Origin: Pseudomonas putida
GTDB lineage: Bacteria; Pseudomonadota; Gammaproteobacteria; Pseudomonadales; Pseudomonadaceae
Length of the DNA stretch: 64,000 bases
NCBI RefSeq assembly: GCF_026625125.1
Contig: NZ_CP113097.1
Span: 5,380,001-5,444,000 of the forward strand
Direction of reading: 5' to 3'
The first letter of the stretch is position 1. Each line of letters begins with the position of its first letter. The notes under the pieces were generated by a model. It worked only from the letters and a program-made list of their open reading frames with translations, made no database searches and was not told where the DNA came from. Below are positions 28,036 to 36,312 of the stretch, in pieces. The position numbers and the translations under genes are program-made.

Positions 28036-29824
28036 ATTCAGTGCGGCCCAGGCGGTTGCCGCCGGCACCGACTTCACGGAACTCAAAGTCACTGCCGACG
28101 GGTTGTTCTGGATCGAATTCCGCCCGGCCGATGGTGCTTGCCGCATCTGGCACTGGCTTTACCACCAGGCACGCTGCCTGACCCCGGATGGCTTCAGCGT
28201 GCGCAGCCGGGTATACGAGTATGGCGGTGGCAGCTTCTGCCTGGGTGGCGACGGGCTGGTGTTCGTCAACGAAAAGGATCAACAGGTCTACACCCAGCCA
28301 CTGGACGACCTGCCACCGCGCGCGCTGACTCAGGATGCCAGCTGCCGCTACGGCGATGTGCAGTGGCACGCTGGCCAGGTGCTGGCCGTCGAGGAGCGGC
28401 ATGCCGAGCAGGTAGAGCATCGCCTGGTGGCGCTGGATGAATGCAGCCGCGAGGTGCTGGCCGAAGGCGCCGATTTCTATGCCTCACCCACGGTGAGTGC
28501 CGATGGCCAACGCCTGGCATGGGTCGAATGGGACCGCCCGGCACAGCCTTGGACCGTCACCCGGCTGATGTGTCGCACCCGGGATGCCAGCGGCCACTGG
28601 GGCCCGGTGCAGTGTGTAGCTGCTGCTGACGAATCGTTGCAACAGCCGCGCTTCGATGCCGAAGGCCGTCTGTACTGCCTGTCCGACCGCAACGGCTTCT
28701 GGCAGCCCTGGGGTGAGGTCGAGGGCCACTGGCAGGCGTTGCCTGCCGCGCTTGCGGACCACGCTGCCGCGCCTTGGCAGCTTGGCACCTGTACCTGGCT
28801 GGCGCTGGGGCCGCAAAGCTACCTGGCCAGCTGGTTCAAAGACGGCTTCGGGCAATTGGGGCTGCGGGCTGAGGATGGCCACATGGCGCGTTACGCCAGT
28901 GCCTACACACGCTTTCGCAGCCTGGCCATGGACAGCGAGCACCTGTATGCCATCGCCGCCTCGCCCATCAGCTCGCCGGCTGTGATTGCCATTGACCGCC
29001 GCCACCACGAGGTGCGCGTACTGGCCGGTGGTGCCGAAATCCTGCCGGCAGAACAGGTCAGCCTGCCGCAGTCCTTCCACTATGGCAGTGACGAGGAACA
29101 GGCCCATGGCTTCTTCTACCCGCCATCGCAGTCGCAGGGCGCCGCACCGCTGGTGGTGTTCATACATGGCGGGCCGACCTCAGCCTGCTATCCCGTGCTG
29201 GACCCACGCATCCAGTACTGGACCCAACGCGGCTTTGCCGTGGCCGACCTGAACTACCGGGGCAGCACCGGCTATGGCCGGGAATACCGCCAGGCACTGC
29301 ACCTGCGGTGGGGTGAGAGCGATGTGGCCGATGCTTGCGCGGCGGTCGAATACCTGGCCGCTCAGGGCTTGGTCGACAAGCACAAGGCGTTCATCCGCGG
29401 CGGCAGCGCGGGGGGCTATACCACGCTGTGCGCCTTGGCGTTCCATAACGTGTTCCGCGCCGGCGCCAGCCTCTATGGGGTCAGCGACCCGCTAGCCCTG
29501 GGCCGTGCCACGCACAAGTTCGAAGGGGATTACCTGGACTGGCTGATCGGCGACCCGCAGCAGGATGCCGAACGCTATCGCCAACGCACCCCACTGCTGC
29601 ATGCCGAGCAGATCAACGTGCCGGTGATTTTCTTTCAGGGTGAACTGGATGCTGTGGTGGTGCCGGAGCAGACGCGCTCGATGCTTGAGGCGTTAAAGGC
29701 CAATGGCATCGAAGCCGTGGGGCACTTCTATGCGGACGAACGACATGGCTTTCGGAAGGCCGAAAACCTTGCACATGCCCTCGAAGAGGAATGGCGATTC
29801 TATTGCCGGGTGCTAGCCCGATGA
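28001..29824 (+). CDS. S9 prolyl oligopeptidase family peptidase of the pqq operon
   Basis: A 607-residue serine peptidase: an N-terminal beta-propeller (about residues 1-350) and a C-terminal alpha/beta hydrolase with [10 protein letters not shown], the nucleophile S469 in GGSAGG, an Asp in [10 protein letters not shown] and His in [12 protein letters not shown]. It starts 35 bases inside pqqE and so belongs to the operon. A peptidase of this kind accompanies pqq genes in several pseudomonads and may trim PqqA, but that role is inferred. No signal peptide is seen, so it is probably cytoplasmic. No good Shine-Dalgarno sequence precedes the ATG at 28001, so the exact start is uncertain. Confidence 0.85.
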   Translation: MIETPVSSPAAEFSAAQAVAAGTDFTELKVTADGLFWIEFRPADGACRIWHWLYHQARCLTPDGFSVRSRVYEYGGGSFCLGGDGLVFVNEKDQQVYTQPLDDLPPRALTQDASCRYGDVQWHAGQVLAVEERHAEQVEHRLVALDECSREVLAEGADFYASPTVSADGQRLAWVEWDRPAQPWTVTRLMCRTRDASGHWGPVQCVAAADESLQQPRFDAEGRLYCLSDRNGFWQPWGEVEGHWQALPAALADHAAAPWQLGTCTWLALGPQSYLASWFKDGFGQLGLRAEDGHMARYASAYTRFRSLAMDSEHLYAIAASPISSPAVIAIDRRHHEVRVLAGGAEILPAEQVSLPQSFHYGSDEEQAHGFFYPPSQSQGAAPLVVFIHGGPTSACYPVLDPRIQYWTQRGFAVADLNYRGSTGYGREYRQALHLRWGESDVADACAAVEYLAAQGLVDKHKAFIRGGSAGGYTTLCALAFHNVFRAGASLYGVSDPLALGRATHKFEGDYLDWLIGDPQQDAERYRQRTPLLHAEQINVPVIFFQGELDAVVVPEQTRSMLEALKANGIEAVGHFYADERHGFRKAENLAHALEEEWRFYCRVLAR

Positions 29825-29827
29825 AAC

Positions 29828-29850
29828 CTGGGGCCGCGCTGCGGCCCCAG
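29828..29850. terminator. Hairpin between pqq-operon peptidase and yqaE-like gene
   Basis: CTGGGGCCGC (29828-29837), loop GCT, GCGGCCCCAG (29841-29850): a perfect 10-base stem lying between two convergent genes. There is no T-tract on either side; it is probably a bidirectional 3' end structure. Confidence 0.6.
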
Positions 29851-29855
29851 CAGAT

Positions 29856-30014
29856 TCAGCGCTTGGCGATGATGTACACCGCATGCACGATACCCGGAAT
29901 GTACCCCAGCAAGGTCAGCAGGATATTCAGCCAGAACGCCCCGCCGAAACCGACCTGCAGAAACACACCCAGCGGCGGCAGGATGATGGCGATAATGATG
30001 CGAATGATGTCCAT
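29856..30014 (-). CDS. YqaE/PMP3 family small membrane protein
   Basis: A 52-residue protein (MDIIRIIIAIILPPLGVFLQ, then VGFGGAFWLNILLTLLGYIP, ending IIAKR) with two hydrophobic segments and the PMP3/UPF0057 signatures LPPLGVFLQVG and TLLGYIPGIVHA. A strong ribosome site (GAGGAG) lies upstream on the minus strand. Members are stress-induced membrane proteins that affect membrane potential or salt tolerance in yeast and plants; the role in bacteria is poorly known. Confidence 0.93.
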   Translation of the reverse strand: MDIIRIIIAIILPPLGVFLQVGFGGAFWLNILLTLLGYIPGIVHAVYIIAKR

Positions 30015-30166
30015 GCAAGTTTCTCCTCAAAGGGTCTAAACAGAGACTAGCTGGGCATCACAGAGGTTCCACCGGTGCATGGCGCGGTTTTTTGCAAAGC
30101 CCTTGAACGGGCGCCAGAAAACCCAGATATGCACGACCTCCTCCAGTGGCTCAAGAAACTCCCCAT

Positions 30167-30205
30167 AAAAAAACGCCCCAGGCCAAATGAATAAGGCCAG
30201 GGGCG
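30167..30205 (-). terminator. Terminator of the class III aminotransferase gene
   Basis: CGCCCCAGGCC (30174-30184) pairs with GGCCAGGGGCG (30195-30205) apart from one A-A mismatch. On the minus strand it is followed by a seven-T run (A-run at 30167-30173), 37 bases after the aminotransferase stop. A good intrinsic terminator. Confidence 0.85.
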
Positions 30206-30241
30206 ATGCGCAGGAACGCGAGACGGTTCGTAGAATTCGTA

Positions 30242-31522
30242 TCAGGCCGAGACCTCACCGCGGGCCTGCTGCTGTGCGTGCAGGCGGGCGAACGCCCGGG
30301 CCAGGCGCAACAGCATTTCATCGATGTTGCCTTTGCTCACGGTAAGCGCTGGCGAAAAACGCACCACATCCGCTTGCGGCGCATTCAGCAGCAGGCCTTC
30401 GTGCAGGGCCGCTGCCACCAGTTCGCGGGCCAGGTGTTCTTTCAGTTGCAGGGCCCACAGCAGGCCTTGCCCGCGTACTTCACCCAAGCCATAGCGCCCG
30501 GCCAGGCGGCTCAGGCCTTCGCGCAGGTGGCGGCCGTTATCCTGCACCTGGGCGAAAAAGCCAGGCTCCAGCACAGCGTCCAGCACAGCCAGGCCGGCGG
30601 CGCACATCAGGGCATTGCCGTGGTGGCTGCCTTCCAGTTCGCCAGGCGCAGCGCAGCATGCTGTGCCCCGGGCAAGCAAGGCAGCCAATGGCACACCGCC
30701 GCCCAGCCCCTTGCCTAAGGTGATGATGTCCGCGCGCACCCCATAAAGCTCCTCGGCCAGCAGCGCACCACAACGACCCATACCGGTCTGCACCTCATCG
30801 AGGATCAGCAGGATGCCCAGCTCACGGCACAGTGTTTCCACGCCCTTGAGGTACTCCTGCGTAGCAGGGATGACACCCGCCTCGCCCTGGACAGGCTCGA
30901 GCATGATTGCCACGGTGCGCGAATCCACTGCGGCGTGCAGGGCAGCAAGGTCATTGAATGGCACTTTGCTGAAGCCCGGCAAACCGGGCTCGCAGCGGTT
31001 GCACGGCAGCGGATCGGACGCCGACAGGGCCCCCAGGCTACGGCCATGGCAGCCCTGACTGGCAGTGATGATGTGATAAGCGCCGTTGCGGTGCAGTTGG
31101 CCCCACTTGCGCGCCAACTTGATCGCCCCCTCGCAGGCCTCGGCGCCGCTGTTGAGCAGATAGCCCTGATCGCTACCGGTGCTCTGGCACAAGCGGTTGA
31201 CCAGCGCCAGCAAACCACGGCTATGGAAACCCGCCCCCGGGTTGATCAACGCCTGGGCCTGGTTGCCCAGCGCCTTCGCCACCACGCCAGGGCTGTGGCC
31301 CAGGCTGTTCACCCCGCCGCCCTGGGTAAAATCCAGGTAGGCATGCCCTTCGTGGTCCCACAACCAGGAGCCTTGGCCGCGCACGAACACTTGAGGCGCA
31401 CGCTCGGTGCCGGGCATCAGGCGCTCATGCGACAACGCCGATGCGTCTGGCTCGATTACCGGCGCGCGCTTTGGCTCGACAGCCGTGGCGGGGGCCGATC
31501 GGCGCAGGTTGAACAGGTTCAT
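30242..31522 (-). CDS. Class III pyridoxal-phosphate aminotransferase (acetylornithine-type)
   Basis: A 426-residue fold-type I aminotransferase. It shows the class III core: GGGVNSLGHSPGV, the cofactor-site EPVQGEAGVIPA and LILDEVQTGMGRCG, and the Schiff-base lysine in TLGKGLGGGVPLAALLA. The family includes acetylornithine, ornithine and omega-amino acid transaminases; the exact amino donor cannot be decided here. No arginine genes adjoin it. It is divergent from a LysR regulator that probably controls it. An N-terminal extension of about 25 residues precedes the conserved region. Confidence 0.88.
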   Translation of the reverse strand: MNLFNLRRSAPATAVEPKRAPVIEPDASALSHERLMPGTERAPQVFVRGQGSWLWDHEGHAYLDFTQGGGVNSLGHSPGVVAKALGNQAQALINPGAGFHSRGLLALVNRLCQSTGSDQGYLLNSGAEACEGAIKLARKWGQLHRNGAYHIITASQGCHGRSLGALSASDPLPCNRCEPGLPGFSKVPFNDLAALHAAVDSRTVAIMLEPVQGEAGVIPATQEYLKGVETLCRELGILLILDEVQTGMGRCGALLAEELYGVRADIITLGKGLGGGVPLAALLARGTACCAAPGELEGSHHGNALMCAAGLAVLDAVLEPGFFAQVQDNGRHLREGLSRLAGRYGLGEVRGQGLLWALQLKEHLARELVAAALHEGLLLNAPQADVVRFSPALTVSKGNIDEMLLRLARAFARLHAQQQARGEVSA

Positions 31523-31730
31523 GGGGGGCTCCAGCCAGTCACCGCAGGGGGCAGCGTCCGGTCTCGGCGCCGGCGCTTGATAATTTTGCCTTTCCTATCA
31601 AAAGTGTTTTTCCAACGGGGTAACAATGCGCGAATTGATTGCTGTAAGCCGCTGAAATACAGCGATAGACTAGGCTCAGGCGGCGCTAGCGGCCATTTCG
31701 TTTTTTCAGCTTTTTCGATAAGTAATACTT

Positions 31731-32654
31731 ATGAATTTTCGCCAACTGCGTTATTTCGTCGCGGTGTATGAAGAAGGCCATGTCGGCCGCGCCGCTGAAC
31801 GGCTGTCACTGTCTCAGCCGGCCCTCTCCCAGCAGATCCGCCAGCTTGAGCACAGCCTTGACCTGAGCCTTTTCGAGCGCAGCAACAAGCGCCTGCTGCC
31901 GACCCTGGCGGCTCACACCCTTTACAACCACGCCCTGCCCCTGCTCGACGGGCTGCAGCGCGCCCACGAAGCGATGCGTAACTTCAAGGGCCAATCCTTG
32001 CGCACGCTGGCCATCGGCGTGCTGCAGACAGTACGCCCCAGCCTGGTGCCGCAGTTGCTAGAGCGCTTGCGCAAGGCCCAGCCGCATCTTGTGGTACAGA
32101 TCTACGAGCTGTCCGGGTTGGAAATCGAACGACGCCTGCTCAACGGCAACCTTGATATCGGTATCAGCTACCTGCCGCCACGCCAGCCAGGGCTGCACGG
32201 CTTGCTGCTGTACGAAGATGAACTGCAGTTGGTCATCCCTGATACCCATCCGTTGAAAGACTTCAAGAAGGTCTCTATCCGGCAAGCGGCTGAACTGCCG
32301 ATGCTGATGCTTGGCGAGGAGTTCCAGGTCCGCCAGATCTGGAAGCAACAACTGGCCAGCCTAGGGCGCAGGCCGCAGGTTCAGGCAGAGATGAACAACA
32401 TGGGCGGCATTCTCGACAGCCTGGCCCATACCGCACTGGCCACTATCCTGCCTGGCCGCGCCAAGGATGCTGCCGAAGATGACCAAGGGCTGCTGTGGAA
32501 ACCCTTGAGCGAACCGCGGGTGCCGTTGAAGGTTGGCCTGGTATTTCGTGATGCGCAGCGCCAGCAAGCATCGGTTGAGTTGCTGCGTACACTGCTGGAG
32601 GAAGAGGCCGACGCACGGCAATTGGGGGCTTCAGCGCTGGATGTGCTTGGCTGA
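31731..32654 (+). CDS. LysR family transcriptional regulator
   Basis: A 307-residue LysR regulator: an N-terminal winged HTH (RQLRYFVAVYEEGHVGRAAE, LSLSQPALSQQIRQLE) and a C-terminal periplasmic-binding-like effector domain from about residue 90. It is divergent from the class III aminotransferase with a 208-base shared promoter region, the usual layout of a LysR regulator and its target. The ligand is unknown, possibly an amino acid. A terminator follows it. Confidence 0.92.
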   Translation: MNFRQLRYFVAVYEEGHVGRAAERLSLSQPALSQQIRQLEHSLDLSLFERSNKRLLPTLAAHTLYNHALPLLDGLQRAHEAMRNFKGQSLRTLAIGVLQTVRPSLVPQLLERLRKAQPHLVVQIYELSGLEIERRLLNGNLDIGISYLPPRQPGLHGLLLYEDELQLVIPDTHPLKDFKKVSIRQAAELPMLMLGEEFQVRQIWKQQLASLGRRPQVQAEMNNMGGILDSLAHTALATILPGRAKDAAEDDQGLLWKPLSEPRVPLKVGLVFRDAQRQQASVELLRTLLEEEADARQLGASALDVLG

Positions 32655-32671
32655 AATACACGCGCGCAAAG

Positions 32672-32698
32672 AAAACCCCGCCGAAGCGGGGTTTTCCC
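32672..32698 (+). terminator. LysR gene terminator
   Basis: AAAACCCCGC (32672-32681), loop CGAA, GCGGGGTTTT (32686-32695): a 10-base stem with a UNCG-like GNRA-size loop and T-run, 17 bases after the stop. Confidence 0.9.
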
Positions 32699-32913
32699 AG
32701 ACTTTTTGCCTGTGACATCCTTATCGCCCTACCGTCCTGGCAGGAAATCCTTCGTTTGTCCCTGTTCTGTCCTTTGCGCTTCCTGCGCAACGTCCATGGG
32801 GAAAGATTAGCCGTGGATCCAATCTGACACCAGTGGCGAAAAGTCACCGCGTTATGTAGGAAAATGCTTACAAGCAACGTCCATCAATAAACGCGGTGCC
32901 TACATGCCACTGC

Positions 32914-34692
32914 TCAGAACTGTTCGGCATCCAGCAAGTACAACGACTCGCTCCCCGCCTTGACCGAAGCCACCAACGAATCCACCCGCGGCAGAAGCCT
33001 GGCGAAGTAGAACCGCGCTGTGCCCAGCTTGGCCGAGTAGAACGCCTCATCGCCCTCGCCCGCCTTGGCCGCACGCGCCATCAACGCCCACATGTAGGCA
33101 TAGGCGACATAGCCAAAGGCATGCAGGTACTCGACCGATGCAGCACCGATTTCATTCGGGTTGCCTTTGGCCCGCTCCAGTACCCACTCGGTCAGCCCGT
33201 CGAGTTGGTCGAGGTAGGCACCCAGCGGCTTGGCGAACTCTTCCTGGTCAGCCCCCGCACTGGCGATGAACTGGCGAATTTCCTCAGAGAACAGCTTGTA
33301 GTAAGCACCACCACTGGCCACCACCTTGCGGCCCATCAGGTCCAGGGCCTGAATGCCGTTGGTGCCTTCGTAGATCTGGGTAATGCGTACATCGCGAACC
33401 AGCTGCTCCTGGCCCCACTCACGGATGTAGCCATGCCCACCGAACACCTGCTGGCCATGCACCGCGCACTCCAGGCCCAGATCGGTGAGGAACGCCTTGG
33501 CGACCGGGGTCAACAGTGCCACCAGCTCTTCACTGCGTTTGCGCGTACCCGGCTCTTCGCTGTACTTGGCGCTGTCCAACTGCATTGCCACGTACGTCGA
33601 GAAGGCGCGGCCACCTTCGATCAGCGCTTTCATGGTCAGCAGCATGCGGCGCACGTCCGGGTGGACGATAATAGGGTCGGCCGCCTTGTCCTTGGCCTGC
33701 GGGCCGGTAGGGGCGCGGCTCTGCAAACGGTCGCGGGCATACTCGACGGCATTCTGGTAGGAACGTTCCGCCGTGGCCAAGCCCTGAATGCCCACGCCCA
33801 GGCGCTCGTAGTTCATCATGGTGAACATCGCCGCCAGGCCCTTGTTCGGCTCACCGACGATGTAACCTACGGCTTCATCGAAGTTCATCACGCACGTAGC
33901 CGAGGCCTGGATACCCATCTTGTGCTCGATCGAGCCACAGGTAGCCGGGTTGCGCGCCCCGAGGCTGCCGTCATCGTTGACCAGGAACTTGGGCACCAGG
34001 AACAGCGAGATACCTTTAGGCCCGGCCGGTGCGTCCGGCAGCTTGGCCAGCACGAGGTGGATGATGTTTTCGGTCAGGTCGTGTTCGCCGCCGGTGATGA
34101 AGATCTTCGTGCCGCTGACCTTGTAGCTGCCATCGGCCTGGGGCTCGGCCTTGGTACGGATGATGCCGAGGTCGGTACCGGCATGGGGCTCGGTGAGGCA
34201 CATGGAGCCTGCCCACACGCCGGAATACATGTTCGGCAGGTACTTTTCCTTGAGCGCTTCGCTGGCGTGGGCGTTGATCGACAGGCAGGCGCCAGCGGTC
34301 AGCATGGGGTACAGGCCAAACGCCAGGCTCGAAGCGTTGACCATTTCCTCAACCTGGGCGGAAATCGCCTTGGGCATGCCCATACCACCGTACTGGGGAT
34401 CGCCGCCCACACCTACCCAGCCGCCCTCGGCGTAAGTGTTGTAGGCCTCGATGAAGCCAGCCGGGGTACTTACCGCACCGTTCTCCCAGTGACAGCCTTC
34501 TTCGTCAGCCGCGCGGCTGAGCGGCGCGATGGACTTGCTGGTGACCTTGCCTGCTTCTTCCAGAACGGCGAGTGCGGTTTGCGCATCGACCGTTTCGGCC
34601 AGCTCAGGCAGTTGCGCCCACAGCTCTGCCACGTTGAAGACTTCATTCAGAACGAAGCGCATGTCGCGCAGCGGCGCTTTATATTCAGCCAT
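32914..34692 (-). CDS. Acyl-CoA dehydrogenase, DmdC-like
   Basis: A 592-residue flavoprotein of the long acyl-CoA dehydrogenase subgroup that carries an extra C-terminal domain (DmdC-like). The start at 34692 gives MAEYKAPLRDMRF, shared with the paralog at 36313-38118. Signatures include CLTEPHAGTDLG, SGTKIFITGGEHD and the IYEGTNGIQALDLMGRKV segment with the catalytic Glu. It oxidises an acyl-CoA at C2-C3, passing electrons to ETF; the chain preference is not readable. A 12-base palindrome lies 104-115 bases upstream of its start. Confidence 0.9.
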   Translation of the reverse strand: MAEYKAPLRDMRFVLNEVFNVAELWAQLPELAETVDAQTALAVLEEAGKVTSKSIAPLSRAADEEGCHWENGAVSTPAGFIEAYNTYAEGGWVGVGGDPQYGGMGMPKAISAQVEEMVNASSLAFGLYPMLTAGACLSINAHASEALKEKYLPNMYSGVWAGSMCLTEPHAGTDLGIIRTKAEPQADGSYKVSGTKIFITGGEHDLTENIIHLVLAKLPDAPAGPKGISLFLVPKFLVNDDGSLGARNPATCGSIEHKMGIQASATCVMNFDEAVGYIVGEPNKGLAAMFTMMNYERLGVGIQGLATAERSYQNAVEYARDRLQSRAPTGPQAKDKAADPIIVHPDVRRMLLTMKALIEGGRAFSTYVAMQLDSAKYSEEPGTRKRSEELVALLTPVAKAFLTDLGLECAVHGQQVFGGHGYIREWGQEQLVRDVRITQIYEGTNGIQALDLMGRKVVASGGAYYKLFSEEIRQFIASAGADQEEFAKPLGAYLDQLDGLTEWVLERAKGNPNEIGAASVEYLHAFGYVAYAYMWALMARAAKAGEGDEAFYSAKLGTARFYFARLLPRVDSLVASVKAGSESLYLLDAEQF

Positions 34693-34795
34693 GACAACCT
34701 CTCGCGGGTAGGGTCGGGGCGGTCTCGAAGGACCGCAGCACGGGATTGAATCCAGTGTAACCGAACAACTTTTGCGAGACATAGGGTCATCAAGC

Positions 34796-34807
34796 GACCA
34801 TATGGTC
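34796..34807. promoter_or_regulatory. Perfect palindrome upstream of an acyl-CoA dehydrogenase gene
   Basis: GACCATATGGTC is a perfect 12-base palindrome. On the minus strand it partly overlaps a good -35-like TTGACC. It is well placed to be a repressor operator for the acyl-CoA dehydrogenase whose start is at 34692. The regulator is unknown. Confidence 0.45.
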
Positions 34808-34815
34808 AATTACAG

Positions 34816-36099
34816 TCACGCAGTACGCACGGCCCCGCGCCGTGATTGTTGGCCATAAACCATGACACAGTTGCGGCCGGCACCTTTGGCGCTGTAAAGC
34901 GCCTGGTCGGCGGACTTCAGTACCTCTTCGGGGTTGCGATGCTCCATCAGGCGTTCAGCGACGCCGATACTGATGGTCACCGATACCGTGCCTGCACCAC
35001 TGCCGCTGCGGCGTTGTCGCCCGGCGGAATCGTCCTGCGGCCGGTTGTTCTGGTCACGAAGCTGCATCGTGTAGTTGGCGATCATTTCCCGCACAGCTTC
35101 CACATGCGGCACGCACTCCTCGGCGGTCTTGCCGGCGAACACCAGGGCAAACTCCTCGCCACCGTAGCGGTAGGCGCGCCCGCCACCGGTGACCTTCGAC
35201 AGCCGGCTGGCGACCAGGCGCAATACCTGGTCACCGACATCGTGGCCGTGGGTGTCGTTGAATTTCTTGAAGTGATCGACGTCGGTCATGGCAATCACGT
35301 AATTGCGTCCCAGGCGCTGCATGCGTTCGTTCAATGCACGCCGCCCGGGCAGGCCGGTCAGCTCGTCACGGAAGGCCATCTGGTAGGCCTCGTGAGAAAC
35401 CGCCGCAGCGATCATCAACATCACCTGGCTGCACATGATGTTCAGGGTGAACGGCAGGATGAACGTCTTGGGCAGCATCCAGAAGATACCGATCAGCCCG
35501 ATGATCTGAGCTGCATGCAGGGGCCTTGGCTCACGCAGGTACTGCACCACCAGCAGGATAAAAACACCCATGAACAACGGGTAGACCATCTGAATCAGGC
35601 TCATCCACTGCCCATGCAGTGACGGCCAGCGTATTTCCGCCAACCAGGCCAGCAAAGCCTGGGGAAAGCTTTGCTCCAGCGCCACGGCCACGCTACCCAC
35701 AGCGAACAGCACCGCGAACCGGGCAAGCAGGTCCTGGGCCAGGTGGGTACGCTCCTGCCAGGCGCCAAACAGCCCGAACAATGCAGGCAGAAGCAGGCAG
35801 ACCAGATGGAAGATCACCGCTGCGTCCTCGCGCACACGGCCGTTGTCACGGTAGTAGTCGGTCTGGGTATCGAGCAGGAAATAGGCGATGTAGACCGTGA
35901 CCATCAAGAACAGCTCGCGCTGGCGACGGTAAACCGCACAGTAAGCGCCGCCCAGCAGCAGCACCAAGGTAGGCAGGACGTTGAACAGTGATGTGAAGAA
36001 GACGCTGAGGTCTCTTACGTAAGCCGCCGCAAGCCCTGCCAGCAAGAGGATCAGTGAAGGCAGGAAGTGGCTTGCGCGTACAGCGTTTAAACGAAACAA
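34816..36099 (-). CDS. Membrane diguanylate cyclase (GGDEF)
   Basis: A 427-residue protein with about seven hydrophobic segments in residues 1-230, then a GGDEF domain with the active-site motif YGGEEFALVF near residue 325. The position where an RxxD inhibitory site would lie is TGGG, so product inhibition through that site is unlikely. An S/G/R-rich insert (RQRRSGSGAG) interrupts the C-terminal part of the domain near residue 380. It is predicted to make c-di-GMP in response to a membrane or lipid cue. It lies between two paralogous acyl-CoA dehydrogenases. Confidence 0.9.
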   Translation of the reverse strand: MFRLNAVRASHFLPSLILLLAGLAAAYVRDLSVFFTSLFNVLPTLVLLLGGAYCAVYRRQRELFLMVTVYIAYFLLDTQTDYYRDNGRVREDAAVIFHLVCLLLPALFGLFGAWQERTHLAQDLLARFAVLFAVGSVAVALEQSFPQALLAWLAEIRWPSLHGQWMSLIQMVYPLFMGVFILLVVQYLREPRPLHAAQIIGLIGIFWMLPKTFILPFTLNIMCSQVMLMIAAAVSHEAYQMAFRDELTGLPGRRALNERMQRLGRNYVIAMTDVDHFKKFNDTHGHDVGDQVLRLVASRLSKVTGGGRAYRYGGEEFALVFAGKTAEECVPHVEAVREMIANYTMQLRDQNNRPQDDSAGRQRRSGSGAGTVSVTISIGVAERLMEHRNPEEVLKSADQALYSAKGAGRNCVMVYGQQSRRGAVRTA

Positions 36100-36262
36100 G
36101 GGTAATCTCCGACCCGGCAGATCAATAATGGCATTGTGCCCTTACTTCATCGGCAGCGCACATGAATAGATGAATGCACGGGGGTTAACGGCAGCAGGGG
36201 CGGAGGGCTTGAGCTTTTCTTGTAACCGGATCTTGGGGCGCGCAGCGGCCCCCGGAAACAAA

Positions 36263-36297
36263 AAAACCCGCCTGCCGGTCAAGGCAAGCGGGTTTTT
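36263..36297. terminator. Bidirectional terminator after acyl-CoA dehydrogenase gene
   Basis: AACCCGC (36265-36271) pairs with GCGGGTT (36288-36294) around an inner GCC/GGC pairing, with A-run on the left and T-run on the right. It terminates the minus-strand gene ending at 36313 and would also work on the plus strand. Confidence 0.8.
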
Positions 36298-36312
36298 GTG
36301 AAGCCTTGCGGC

